From Oryzihumus leptocrescens (GTDB taxonomy: Bacteria > Actinomycetota > Actinomycetes > Actinomycetales > Dermatophilaceae): a DNA stretch of 64,000 nt. The position numbers and the translations under genes are program-made. The stretch is from positions 248,001-312,000 of the forward strand of contig NZ_VFOQ01000002.1 in assembly GCF_006716205.1 (NCBI RefSeq), in the 5' to 3' direction. The notes below the pieces were generated by a model. That model had not been told where the DNA came from. It did no database searches and saw only the letters and a program-made list of their open reading frames with translations. Below are positions 25,608-32,715 of this stretch, in pieces (within the stretch, counting starts at the first letter, position 1; each line of letters opens with the position of its first letter).

Positions 25608-26606
25608 TCAGCCGCGCAGGGCGTACCGGGTCAGCAGCTGCTCGGTGACGGCGGTGTACCGCTCGTCGACCCGCTGACGTGAAGGGTCGGCGTCGTGCCA
25701 GGCGACCACCTCGCGCGCGCCGCGCCAGAACGGCACCGTAGCGGCAAAGCCAGGCACGAGCGCCTTGACCTTGCTGTTGTCGAACACGCCGTGGTGCATG
25801 CGGTCCCCGAGCAGGGCGTCGCCGATGTCGGGAGCCACCGCGTGGATCGCCTCCGAGGGCACGTGCACCAGCTCCGGCTCCGGGGCGCCGGCGGCGCGGG
25901 CCATCTGGCGGTAGATGGCATTCCACGTCAGCACCTCGTCGGAGGTGATCTGGACGGCGTCGCCGATCGTCGCGGGCAGGCCGAGCAGGCCGACGAAGCC
26001 GCGGGCGAAGTCGTCGTGGTGGGTCAGGGTCCACAGCGAGGTCCCGTCACCGTGGACCACGACAGGCAGTCCTCGGCGCATCCGGTCCACCTCGGTCCAG
26101 CCGCCCAGCAGCGGGACGGACGTCGCGTCATACGTGTGGGAGGGGCGCACGATCGTGACGGGGAAGCCACGCTCGCGGTGGGCGTCGACGAGCCGCTCCT
26201 CGCAGGCGATCTTGTCGCGCGAGTACTGCAGGAACGGGTTGCGCAGCGGGGTCGACTCGGTGACCGGCAGGCTGGCCGGCGGCTTGGCGTAGGCCGAGGC
26301 GGAGCTGACGAAGACGTACTGCCCGGTGCGGCCGGTGAAGGCCTCGACGGCGGCGGCCGCCTGGTCCGGGGTGAACGTCATGAAGTCGGCCACCGCGTCG
26401 AAGCCACGTCCCTCCAGCGCCTGCCGGACCGCCGCCGGGTCGTGCGCGTCGGCGTGCAGCGCCTCGACGCCCTCGGGCAGCGGACGGGTGCTGCTGCGGC
26501 CGCGGTTGAGCACGCTCACCTGCCAGCCCGTGGCGACGGCGCGGCGGGCGCAGGCCGAGCTGATGACGCCGGTGCCGCCGATGAACAGGACGTGGGGTGC
26601 GCTCAT
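25608..26606 (-). CDS. NAD-dependent epimerase/dehydratase (extended SDR)
   Basis: 332 aa from ATG 26606. The N-terminal Rossmann motif is VLFIGGTGVISSACARRAV (GGTGxIS, the variant seen in atypical SDRs). Other landmarks are FVSSASAYAKP, a conserved Y-x-x-x-K as YSRDK, and VRPSHTYD. The variant Gly motif and the QYSRDKIACEERL segment resemble the atypical SDR group that includes chloroplast RNA-binding-like proteins. Sugar or polyketide substrate unknown. It lies alone, divergent from a VOC gene. Confidence 0.87.
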   Translation of the reverse strand: MSAPHVLFIGGTGVISSACARRAVATGWQVSVLNRGRSSTRPLPEGVEALHADAHDPAAVRQALEGRGFDAVADFMTFTPDQAAAAVEAFTGRTGQYVFVSSASAYAKPPASLPVTESTPLRNPFLQYSRDKIACEERLVDAHRERGFPVTIVRPSHTYDATSVPLLGGWTEVDRMRRGLPVVVHGDGTSLWTLTHHDDFARGFVGLLGLPATIGDAVQITSDEVLTWNAIYRQMARAAGAPEPELVHVPSEAIHAVAPDIGDALLGDRMHHGVFDNSKVKALVPGFAATVPFWRGAREVVAWHDADPSRQRVDERYTAVTEQLLTRYALRG

Positions 26607-26707
26607 GGGTGCTGATCCTGCCCGACGCCTGTCGGGGACCGGCTGTTGCGGTGCCACCTCCGCGTTGCGGGCCGCCCGGCCGGCCGGGCCCGGCCATGAT
26701 GTGGCCC

Positions 26708-27121
26708 ATGACCAGTCGCCTGCAGAACCTCACCGTGGACTGTGCCGACGCCCGCGCCCTCGCGTGGTTCTGGGCGCAGGTGCTCGGGTGGAACGTCTAC
26801 TACGACGACGACCCCGAGGTGCTGATCGCGCCGGCGTTCCCGCCCGACCCGGCGCAGCGGCCGACGATGCTGTTCATCCCGGTGCCGGAGGGCAAGGCGG
26901 CCAAGAACCGGGTGCACCCCGACCTCGAGCCGACCGACCGGACCCGCGACGAGGAGGTCGAGCGGGTCGTGGCGCTCGGCGCGCGGATCACCGACGACCG
27001 CCGCAACCCCGACGGGACCGGGTGGGTGGTGCTGGCCGACCCCGAGGGCAACGAGTTCTGCATCGAGCGGTCGTCCGCCGAGCGGCCGTCAGTGCCGCGG
27101 CAGTGGCGGCTGGGCGGCTGA
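26708..27121 (+). CDS. VOC-family (glyoxalase-like) protein
   Basis: 137 aa from ATG 26708. It begins RLQNLTVDCADARALAWFWAQVLGWNVYY, and the C-terminal half has NRVHPDLEPTDRTRDEEVERVVALGAR and GWVVLADPEGNEFCIE. This is the actinobacterial glyoxalase-like group (Glyoxalase_6 style). It is unlike the other VOC gene in the window (23498), so it is not a local duplicate. Function unknown. The downstream gene is convergent with a five-base gap. Confidence 0.9.
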   Translation: MTSRLQNLTVDCADARALAWFWAQVLGWNVYYDDDPEVLIAPAFPPDPAQRPTMLFIPVPEGKAAKNRVHPDLEPTDRTRDEEVERVVALGARITDDRRNPDGTGWVVLADPEGNEFCIERSSAERPSVPRQWRLGG

Positions 27122-27126
27122 CCCGC

Positions 27127-27567
27127 TCAGAGGATGCCGCCGGCGCGCAGCTGCGCGCCGATCGGGCCGTCGCGCCAGGCCTTGTCGTAGAGGCTGACGG
27201 GGACGGTCCCGCTGTCGCGCAGCGTCAGCTCCTCGACGGGCAGCAGCCCGCCGAGGCGACGGCGGCGTATGCCGGTGACCTCCTCCCAGCCCGCCTCCAG
27301 GGCGTCGTCGTGGCGCTGGAGCAGAAGCCCGTCGGTGCTGACCGTCAAGGAGCGGCGCCGGGCGCGGGCGAGGGCCAGGCTGCCGAACGAGGCGGCGAGG
27401 GCGAGGCCGAGCAGCAGGCCGACCGGCCACGGGTCGACCAGGACGGCGACCACGACGCCGCCGAGGCCAGGGGCGAGGAACGACCGGGTCAGCGCGACGG
27501 GCCAGCGCAGGGGACAGGTCGTCGGCTCCGGGGTCGGCACAGCCGGATGCTGCTCGGGGGTCGGCAC
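27127..27567 (-). CDS. Two-helix membrane protein (PH-like, DUF3093-style)
   Basis: 146 aa. A polar N terminus is followed by two close hydrophobic segments (LAPGLGGVVVAVLVDPWPVGLLLGLALAASFGSLAL) and a C-terminal strand-rich part (SLTVSTDGLLLQ, WEEVTGIRRRRLG, LRDSGTVPVSLYDKAWRDG). That is the outline of small actinobacterial membrane proteins with a PH-like domain; the family name is a guess. The GTG start lies within a 21-bp tandem duplication (27531-27551 and 27558-27578) that repeats the first codons, so a second in-frame GTG nine codons later is equally possible. Confidence 0.7.
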   Translation of the reverse strand: MPTPEQHPAVPTPEPTTCPLRWPVALTRSFLAPGLGGVVVAVLVDPWPVGLLLGLALAASFGSLALARARRRSLTVSTDGLLLQRHDDALEAGWEEVTGIRRRRLGGLLPVEELTLRDSGTVPVSLYDKAWRDGPIGAQLRAGGIL

Positions 27568-27578
27568 AGCCGGATGCT
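27531..27578. repeat. 21-bp direct duplication over the start of the PH-like gene
   Basis: The sequence GGGTCGGCACAGCCGGATGC plus T occurs at 27531-27551 and 27558-27578, with a 27-bp period (nine codons, in frame). It duplicates the start codon neighbourhood of the minus-strand gene. Confidence 0.85.
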
Positions 27579-27619
27579 AGTGCGGAATGAGCGGTGAGGG
27601 TCTTGCGTTCTGCATCGAT

Positions 27620-27641
27620 GTAAGCGTGTAATCACGTAAGC
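27620..27641. promoter_or_regulatory. AT-rich dyad ahead of the RHH-like gene
   Basis: GTAAGC is repeated directly at 27620-27625 and 27636-27641, flanking the dyad CGTG-TAAT-CACG (27625-27636). This is unusually A+T-rich for the window, sits 22 bp ahead of the start codon of a ribbon-helix-helix-like protein, and is a plausible autoregulatory operator. Confidence 0.45.
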
Positions 27642-27663
27642 ATCAAGGATCGAGGAGGCCGTC

Positions 27664-28233
27664 ATGGCACCACACAAGAGCTTCCCCCGCGGCCGGGGTC
27701 GCGGCGGCTACGGCCGGCCCGGCGGGTGGCAGCAGGCCGACCTGCCCGACGCGTCCGACGCCCCGGGCTGGTTCGCCGGCCGACTGCCCGACGACTGGTT
27801 CACCGGGGCACCGGACGTCACCGTCGACCGGGACGAGATCACCGTCATCGGTGACCTGCCCGCGCCGGACAGCGACGACCCGGCCGCCGCCGAGGGCAGG
27901 ATCAGCCGCTGGCGCGAGGAGACCCGCGAGACGCGGATGAAGATCGCCGACCAGGCGCAGGCGCGCTACGGGCGCACCGTCTCCTGGGGTGCGCGGATCG
28001 GTGACACCGACCAGCTGTTCACCCACCTGTCCGTCCCGGCGATGACGCGGCTGCGCCAGAGCGAGCGGCAGGTGCTCGACACCCTGGTCGACGCCGGAGT
28101 CGCCCGGTCCCGCTCCGAGGCGCTGGCCTGGTGCGTCCGGCTGGTCGGCCAGCACACCGACGAGTGGCTCAGCGGGCTGCGTGAGGCGATGTCGGAGGTC
28201 GAGCGGCTGCGCGCCCAGGGCCCCGAGCTCTGA
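27664..28233 (+). CDS. Protein with C-terminal ribbon-helix-helix-like segment
   Basis: 189 aa from ATG 27664, with GGAGG at 27653-27657. A basic Gly/Arg-rich start (PRGRGRGGYGRPGGW) is followed by an acidic middle and a C-terminal stretch, FTHLSVPAMTRLRQSERQVLDTLVDAGVARSRSEALAWCVRLVGQHTDEWL. This reads like a short RHH or AbrB-style dimerisation helix pair (DAGVARSRSEALAWCVR). A DNA-binding role is inferred from that segment and from the dyad upstream. It is monocistronic and ends just before a 72-bp palindrome. I know no characterised homologue. Confidence 0.72.
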   Translation: MAPHKSFPRGRGRGGYGRPGGWQQADLPDASDAPGWFAGRLPDDWFTGAPDVTVDRDEITVIGDLPAPDSDDPAAAEGRISRWREETRETRMKIADQAQARYGRTVSWGARIGDTDQLFTHLSVPAMTRLRQSERQVLDTLVDAGVARSRSEALAWCVRLVGQHTDEWLSGLREAMSEVERLRAQGPEL

Positions 28234-28244
28234 GGCTCGCCCCC

Positions 28245-28316
28245 GTCGTGACGGCGAGGGTGACGGCGGATCCGCTGTGATCACAGCGATCCTGCCGTCA
28301 CGACCGCCGTCACGAC
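28245..28316. repeat. 72-bp imperfect palindrome
   Basis: The two 36-base halves (28245-28280 and 28281-28316) are reverse complements at 29 of 36 positions, with no loop and a perfect core GCTGTGATCACAGC (28274-28287). It lies 12 bp after the stop of the RHH-like gene and about 100 bp before the next start, so it may act as a bidirectional terminator or as a large operator. Confidence 0.75.
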
Positions 28317-28418
28317 CCGTTCGGGTGAGGTCTGGCCGAGGCGACAGGTCGGGCACAGCCCGGCCACAGCCGGGCCGCCGAGGGTGGGACCACTGACAAG
28401 CCCACCCCGGAGGTCCCG

Positions 28419-28667
28419 ATGAACAGCGCACGGGAGCGCGGCGCGCTCCGTATCCGCCAGGCGACCGCGGCCCTCGTCGGGGCCAGCGTTGCCGCGACCG
28501 GGGCCGCGGTGGTCCTGGCCCACCAGTCCCGGGCCGGCGCCACCGCGAGCACCAGCTCCGCGGCCTCGAGCACGACCGGGTCGACCTCGAGCGACAGCTC
28601 CAGCGCCTCGCAGTGGCAGGTCGGCGTCGGTGGCGGCGCCCCGCAGGCGCAGAGCGGGGGCTCGTGA
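28419..28667 (+). CDS. Small Ser/Gly-rich membrane-anchored protein, candidate flavin carrier
   Basis: 82 aa from ATG 28419, with GGAGG upstream. It has one helix (about 16-35, TAALVGASVAATGAAVVLAH) and then a low-complexity Ser/Thr/Gly tail. Just after the helix is A39-G-A-T-A-S44, close to the [S/T]GATx[S/T] site that ApbE enzymes flavinylate on threonine. The stop overlaps the apbE start (TGATG), and a haem-type ferric-reductase-like protein follows. A role as a minimal covalent-FMN carrier is inference. The usual FMN_bind domain is absent. Confidence 0.7.
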   Translation: MNSARERGALRIRQATAALVGASVAATGAAVVLAHQSRAGATASTSSAASSTTGSTSSDSSSASQWQVGVGGGAPQAQSGGS

Positions 28668-29629
28668 TGGACCTGACCCTGCGCGGCCCGGCCTACGAGT
28701 GGGCCCTCTGGTCGACCACCGTCCGGGTCGCCGTCGCGGACCCGCATGCGCTGCCCTCGGCCCGGCGGCTCGTCGACCACGAGCTCGCGGCCGTCGAGCT
28801 GGCCGCCAGCCGGTTCCGCGCCGACTCCGAGGTCCGGCGCCTGGCCCACCGCGGCGGGCGCCCCACCCGCATCAGCCCCACCCTGGCCGCCCTGCTCGAG
28901 GCGGCTCTCAGCGCCGCGGGCGAGACCGGTGGCGCCGTCGACCCGACCCTGGGCAACGCCCTGGCCGGCCTCGGCTACGACCGGGACTTCGGCGAGATGG
29001 TGCGCAGTGCCGGCGCAGACGGGTTCTCCGTCCGGGTGGTGCGCCGGCTCGCCCCCGGCTGGCGGCGGGTCGAGCTCGACCTCGACGCGCTCACCGTGCA
29101 GGTGCCGCCCGACGTCCAGCTGGACCTCGGGGCAACCGCCAAGGCGTGGGCCGCCGACCGGTGCGCGCGGGTCGTCGCCGACACCCTCGGCCTCGGCGTG
29201 CTGGTCAGCCTCGGCGGCGACATCGCCACCGCCGGGCCCGCGCCGCGCCGGGGCTGGCAGGTGCTCGTCCAGGACCAGCCGGACGACCCGGCCGCGCTCG
29301 TGGCCCTGCCGGCGGGCGCCGCCCTGGCCACCTCGAGCACCCGGTCGCGGCAGTGGCAGCGCGACGGACGCGAGCTGCACCACGTGCTCGACCCCGCCAC
29401 CTGCGAGCCGGTCGAGCCGGTCTGGCGGTGGGTGTCGGTCGTCGCGGGCGACTGCCTCACCGCCAACACCTGGTCGACCGCGGCGCTGGTGCTCGGCCGG
29501 CAGGCGCCGGGAGCCCTTGCGGCACAACGCCTCCAGGCCCGACTCGTGGCCGAGGGCGGCGCGGTCCACCACCTCGGGGACTGGCCGGTCGAGGCCGAGG
29601 TGAGTCACGGCATACCGGTGCCGGCATGA
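28667..29629 (+). CDS. apbE: ApbE-family FAD:protein FMN transferase
   Basis: 320 aa. Family landmarks are ELAASRFRADSEVRRL near the N terminus, GGAVDPTLGNALAGLGYDRDF (FAD-binding loop), LDLGATAKAWAADR, SLGGDIATAG, HHVLDPATCEP and TANTWSTAALVLG. The enzyme transfers FMN from FAD onto a threonine of a target protein outside the membrane; there is no obvious signal peptide here. It is coupled at both ends (TGATG and ATGA) to a tiny membrane protein and a haem-binding membrane protein, so the three probably build an extracytoplasmic electron-transfer chain. Confidence 0.93.
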   Translation: MDLTLRGPAYEWALWSTTVRVAVADPHALPSARRLVDHELAAVELAASRFRADSEVRRLAHRGGRPTRISPTLAALLEAALSAAGETGGAVDPTLGNALAGLGYDRDFGEMVRSAGADGFSVRVVRRLAPGWRRVELDLDALTVQVPPDVQLDLGATAKAWAADRCARVVADTLGLGVLVSLGGDIATAGPAPRRGWQVLVQDQPDDPAALVALPAGAALATSSTRSRQWQRDGRELHHVLDPATCEPVEPVWRWVSVVAGDCLTANTWSTAALVLGRQAPGALAAQRLQARLVAEGGAVHHLGDWPVEAEVSHGIPVPA

Positions 29630-30192
29630 GCACCGCACTGTGGCTGCTGGGCCGCGGCACGGGGCTCGTGTCGTTGCTGCTGCTGACCACCACCGTCGTC
29701 CTGGGCGTCCTGACCGGCGGGGGCTACCGCTCCCGGGAGCTGCCGCGCTTCGCGCTCACCGAGATCCACCGTCGCGCCTCGCTCGCCGCGGCCGTGCTGC
29801 TGGTCGTCCACATCGGCTCGCTGTGGCTGGACCCCGAGGCGCAGCTGCGCGCGGTCGACGTGGTGGTGCCGTTCCTGTCGCGCCAGCCGCTGTGGTGGGG
29901 GCTGGGCACGCTCGCGCTCGACCTGGTGGGCGTCGTCATCGTGACGAGCTTGCTGCGCAAGCACATCCGGTATGCCGTGTGGCGCGGGCTGCACTGGCTC
30001 GGCTACGCCGTGTGGCCGGTCGCCTTCCTGCACGGGCTGGGGTCCGGCAGCGATGCCGGCACGTGGTGGCTGCGGTCGGTGGCCGTGGCGTGCTTCGCCG
30101 CGGTGGCAGTCGCGGCGGGCTGGCGGGTCAGTCGGCTGGAGGAGCCGGCGGCTCCTCCTCGCCCTCGGGCGCCTTCGACGCCCGTCGGGTGA
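29626..30192 (+). CDS. Ferric-reductase-like transmembrane haem protein
   Basis: 188 aa with about five hydrophobic segments. Histidines H48 and H62 (EIHRRASLAAAVLLVVHIG) and H123 and H136 (RGLHWLGYAVWPVAFLHGLG) are spaced 14 and 13 apart on two helices, the bis-His di-haem arrangement of the ferric reductase/MsrQ/NOX superfamily. Only the membrane domain is present, with no FAD/NAD domain. The electron acceptor or donor is probably the flavin protein made by ApbE. The 3' end overlaps csrA, which is convergent, by 65 bp. Confidence 0.88.
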   Translation: MSTALWLLGRGTGLVSLLLLTTTVVLGVLTGGGYRSRELPRFALTEIHRRASLAAAVLLVVHIGSLWLDPEAQLRAVDVVVPFLSRQPLWWGLGTLALDLVGVVIVTSLLRKHIRYAVWRGLHWLGYAVWPVAFLHGLGSGSDAGTWWLRSVAVACFAAVAVAAGWRVSRLEEPAAPPRPRAPSTPVG

Positions 30193-30397
30193 AGGCGGCC
30201 AGGGCCCCGGCCGAGGGGGAGGCGGCCGACTGGTTGGCCTGCTGGAGCTCGAGGTAGACCTCCTCGCGGTGGATGTCCACGTCGCGGGGGGCCTTGATCC
30301 CGATCCGCACGTTGTCACCGTTGACCTCGAGCACCGTGATGACGATGTCGTGACCGATGACGAAGCTCTGCTGCGGGCGACGGCTGAGCACCAGCAC
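30128..30397 (-). CDS. csrA: CsrA translational regulator
   Basis: 89 aa. The first 58 residues are canonical CsrA: MLVLSRRPQQSFVIGHDIVITVLEVNGDNVRIGIKAP with the conserved R-x-x-x-I-H-R-E-E-V-Y. An acidic Pro-rich tail follows. CsrA binds GGA loops in mRNA leaders and blocks the ribosome site. In flagellated Gram-positives its target is the flagellin mRNA, and FliW antagonises it. FliW is encoded 80 bp upstream on the same strand, and the fliC leader in this window has a GGA-rich hairpin abutting its ribosome site. The gene is last in the flgN-fliW-csrA unit. Confidence 0.97.
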   Translation of the reverse strand: MLVLSRRPQQSFVIGHDIVITVLEVNGDNVRIGIKAPRDVDIHREEVYLELQQANQSAASPSAGALAAFTRRASKAPEGEEEPPAPPAD

Positions 30398-30476
30398 GCG
30401 AGAGTCCTTTCTGCAGAAGCGGAACCAGACACCTACCTTATGGCCGCCGCCTGTGGACCGGCGCGGCCGGAGGGCG

Positions 30477-30890
30477 TCAGGCGCTCAGCAGGGGGGCGCG
30501 CAGTGGGAACTGCTGGCCGGTGAGGACGACCTGCGCGGCCTGGTGGGTGCGGTGGTTGACCACCAGCGGGGCGAGCAGGTTGGCCGAGGCGTCCTCGGGG
30601 TTCTCCCGCAGGGTGACCACGAGCAGCAGCAGCGCGTCCTCGGCGTCGGTGATCTCGAGGCGCTCGGCGGTCACGTCGTCGATGACCGGGGCGTAGTCGG
30701 GGAAGAACGGCTGCGGGGCGACGACGACGAAGCTCGGGCCCTGCTCGTCCTCGCTCATGAGCTCGAACACGCCCTCGCCGCCGCCCTCGACCAGCGTGAA
30801 CCGCTGGGCCTCGGGGAAGCCGACGATGCCCGACTGGAAGGTCAGCTGCGGGGTCTGCGTCTGCGGCGCCGTCATCGTCATCTGGCTCAC
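30477..30890 (-). CDS. fliW: Flagellar assembly factor FliW
   Basis: 137 aa. It shows the family pattern: LTFQSGIVGFPEAQRFTLVE, FVVVAPQPFFPDYAPVID, DALLLLVVTLRENPEDASANLLAPLVVNHRTHQAAQVVL. FliW binds CsrA or flagellin in a partner switch that couples flagellin translation to secretion. It starts with GTG at 30890 (an ATG three codons later is possible) and lies between flgN (112 bp upstream) and csrA. Expression should follow the FliA-type promoter ahead of flgN. Confidence 0.97.
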   Translation of the reverse strand: MSQMTMTAPQTQTPQLTFQSGIVGFPEAQRFTLVEGGGEGVFELMSEDEQGPSFVVVAPQPFFPDYAPVIDDVTAERLEITDAEDALLLLVVTLRENPEDASANLLAPLVVNHRTHQAAQVVLTGQQFPLRAPLLSA

Positions 30891-31002
30891 GGGTCTCTCA
30901 CTTCGACGTGCGGGTGGTGGTTCTCGTGCTGGCGTCCCGGCCCGGGGCCGGTGGTCGCTGCGATCGCGGCGGTGGCGCCGCGCGTGGCTCCTGGGCCGCG
31001 GC

Positions 31003-31542
31003 TCAGGAGGACTGGTCGAACAGGCGGTGGGCCGGCTGGGCGGCGGGGGCGCCGGCCGCGGTGTAGGTGGGGCCTTCGGGGTTCTCGGCGTAGCGGCCCA
31101 TGGCCTCCTGGACCGCGCGGTAGCTGCCCTCGAGCAGGTCGCGGTTCGCGCCGGCCAGGGCGGTGATCTCGGCGGTCGCGGTGACCAACGCGTTGCGGTG
31201 GTCGGTCAGGACGTCGTCCCACGGGGAGGGAGCAACCTCGGCGATCTCGCGCAGCGAGGCGGTCGGCTCCAGCCCGAGGGCCTCGGTGACCGGGCCGAGC
31301 TCGATGGCCCGGCGCAGCTCGGCCTGGCGGATCTCCTCCAGGACCAGCTCGACCTCGTAGGTCGCGCGGCCCAGCCAGCGGGCCCGCCCGACGGCGAGCA
31401 GGGCCTGCTCCTCCTCGAGCTTGAAGGTCAGCAGGTCGAGGAGCTCGCGCACTCGCCACAAGGCAGAGGAGACGTTGGCCAGGGCTGTCTCGGTCTCGGC
31501 GTCGAGACCGGGCGGCGTGGCCCCGGGGTGGTGGTCGTTCAC
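31003..31542 (-). CDS. flgN: FlgN-type flagellar export chaperone
   Basis: 179 aa, mostly helical: SSALWRVRELLDLLTFKLEEEQALL, then ARWLGRATYEVELVLEEIRQAELRRAIE and TATAEITALAGANRDLLEGSYRAVQEAMGRYA. This is the FlgN pattern of a chaperone for the hook-associated proteins FlgK and FlgL. The GTG start at 31542 lies only seven bases beyond the -10 block of a FliA-type promoter, so the mRNA is probably leaderless. It is first gene of flgN-fliW-csrA. Confidence 0.92.
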   Translation of the reverse strand: MNDHHPGATPPGLDAETETALANVSSALWRVRELLDLLTFKLEEEQALLAVGRARWLGRATYEVELVLEEIRQAELRRAIELGPVTEALGLEPTASLREIAEVAPSPWDDVLTDHRNALVTATAEITALAGANRDLLEGSYRAVQEAMGRYAENPEGPTYTAAGAPAAQPAHRLFDQSS

Positions 31543-31549
31543 GGGTCCC

Positions 31550-31577
31550 CCATCGGCTGGAGCGGCAAAACACTGAG
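31550..31577 (-). promoter_or_regulatory. FliA (sigma-28)-type promoter, flgN unit
   Basis: On the minus strand CTCAG (31577-31573), 15 bp, GCCGATGG (31557-31550). Spacing matches seven other sites in the island. The flgN GTG starts seven bases downstream of the -10 block. Confidence 0.85.
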
Positions 31578-31608
31578 GATTTCGGACAAAACCGCAGGTC
31601 AGGGGCTA

Positions 31609-31624
31609 ACTAGTTCGCTCTAGT
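31609..31624. promoter_or_regulatory. ACTAG-N6-CTAGT dyad upstream of fliA
   Basis: A perfect dyad lies in an A+T-rich stretch between flgN and fliA, about 100 bp ahead of the fliA start. CTAG is rare elsewhere in the window. It is a candidate site for whatever factor switches on fliA, and thereby the whole flagellar set. Confidence 0.4.
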
Positions 31625-31684
31625 CATGCCTCATGGCCCAATCGGATGATTTGTATTTCTTTACCTCAGGTTGAATGAAAAGCC

Positions 31685-31690
31685 CATAAT
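31685..31690 (+). promoter_or_regulatory. Possible -10 element of fliA (CATAAT)
   Basis: CATAAT resembles a primary-sigma -10, lies 32 bp ahead of the proposed GTG start, and has a weak -35 candidate TTTACC around 31660. The A+T content of this stretch is far above the window mean. No FliA-type -10 (GCCGAT) is seen here, so fliA itself is probably read by a housekeeping-type sigma. Confidence 0.4.
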
Positions 31691-31721
31691 TGACGCGTCA
31701 GTAACGCCTACGTTCCGCAGC

Positions 31722-32591
31722 GTGACTACTACTTCCGTCGCGGCAGCGCAACCAGCAAATGCTGGTGAGGATGAGCTCTGCCGCGCCCACATGGCGCTGG
31801 TGCACATGGAAGTGCGCGCCGTTGCTGCCCGGTTGCCCGGTCACGTCCACCTCGACGACCTCGTCTCGGCCGGCATGGCCGCGCTGGTGACAGCGGCGAG
31901 GTCCTTCGACGAATCCTACGGCGTGCCGTTCGCCCGTTTCGCCGCCCGCCGGATCAAGGGTGCCCTGCTCGACGAGCTCCGCTCGGCCGACTGGGCCACC
32001 CGGTCGCTGCGGGCGCGGGTCCGCGCCCGTGACACCGCCCAGGACGAGCTGGCGGCCAAGCTGGGCCGGATGCCGTCGGCGCTGGAGACCGCCACCGAGA
32101 TGGGGATCGAGCTCGCCGAGCTCGAGCGGATGCAGGCCGACCTGCACCAGTCCGTCGTCCTGCGCCTCGACCAGCTGACCGCCGAAGCCGGCTCCGATGC
32201 CGTGCTGCCGTCGGTCTCCGAGACGCCGGAGGCGGCGATCGTCGAGCGGGAGCGCCAGGCGTACCTGCGCGACGCGGTGCACGCCCTGCCCGAGCGGCTG
32301 CGGGTCGTCGTCGAGGGCTGCTTCTTCCAGGACCGCCCGTTCAAGGAGATCGCCGAGGAGCTCGGGGTCACCGAGTCCCGGATCTCGCAGATCCGCGCCG
32401 AGGCGCTGAACATGCTGCGCGACGGCATGAACTCCCAGCTCGACCCCGACATGGTCTCGCCGGTGCGTGCCGGCGGCGTCGTGGCGCGGCGGCGGGAGGC
32501 GTACTACGCGCAGATCGCCGGCCGCTCCTCGTACGGCGCTCGGCTGAGCATGCCTGTGGGGCACGGGGTTTCGGTCGAGCGCAGCGCCTGA
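31722..32591 (+). CDS. fliA: FliA/WhiG-type flagellar sigma factor (sigma-28)
   Basis: 289 aa from GTG 31722. A TTG at 31671 is possible, but codons between them (ATA, ATT, TCA, GTA) are unlike the gene. Region 2 is AHMALVHMEVRAVAARLPGHVHLDDLVSAGMAALVTAARSFD with FARFAARRIKGALLDELRSADWATRSLR. Region 3 follows, and region 4 is FFQDRPFKEIAEELGVTESRISQIRAEALNMLR. This is the complete FliA family layout. It should read the CTCAG-N15-GCCGAT promoters scattered over the island. It lies divergent from flgN-fliW-csrA and directly ahead of fliC. Confidence 0.95.
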   Translation: MTTTSVAAAQPANAGEDELCRAHMALVHMEVRAVAARLPGHVHLDDLVSAGMAALVTAARSFDESYGVPFARFAARRIKGALLDELRSADWATRSLRARVRARDTAQDELAAKLGRMPSALETATEMGIELAELERMQADLHQSVVLRLDQLTAEAGSDAVLPSVSETPEAAIVERERQAYLRDAVHALPERLRVVVEGCFFQDRPFKEIAEELGVTESRISQIRAEALNMLRDGMNSQLDPDMVSPVRAGGVVARRREAYYAQIAGRSSYGARLSMPVGHGVSVERSA

Positions 32592-32645
32592 GCCGATCAC
32601 GCCGCAGGCTTGACCAACTCTTTGCGTTTGGCGCCGGGGGAACTC

Positions 32646-32673
32646 CTCAGGTAGGTGGGGCAGGGGCCGATGA
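32646..32673 (+). promoter_or_regulatory. FliA-type promoter, fliC
   Basis: CTCAG (32646-32650), 15 bp, GCCGATGA (32666-32673). Transcription should start near 32680, giving a leader of about 75 nt with a hairpin at its end. Confidence 0.88.
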
Positions 32674-32715
32674 GGGCCCCGGCGACACCGAAGGGTGGCG
32701 CTACGGGGACACCAC

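Noticed and set aside
28274-28287. GCTGTGATCACAGC as a CRP-type site
   Set aside because: CRP sites have TGTGA and TCACA separated by six bases; here they abut. It is better explained as the centre of the 72-bp palindrome.
31671-31721. TTG at 31671 as the fliA start
   Set aside because: The extra 17 codons use ATA, AAT, ATT and GTA, unlike the gene, and would lie over the probable -10 CATAAT; GTG 31722 fits better.
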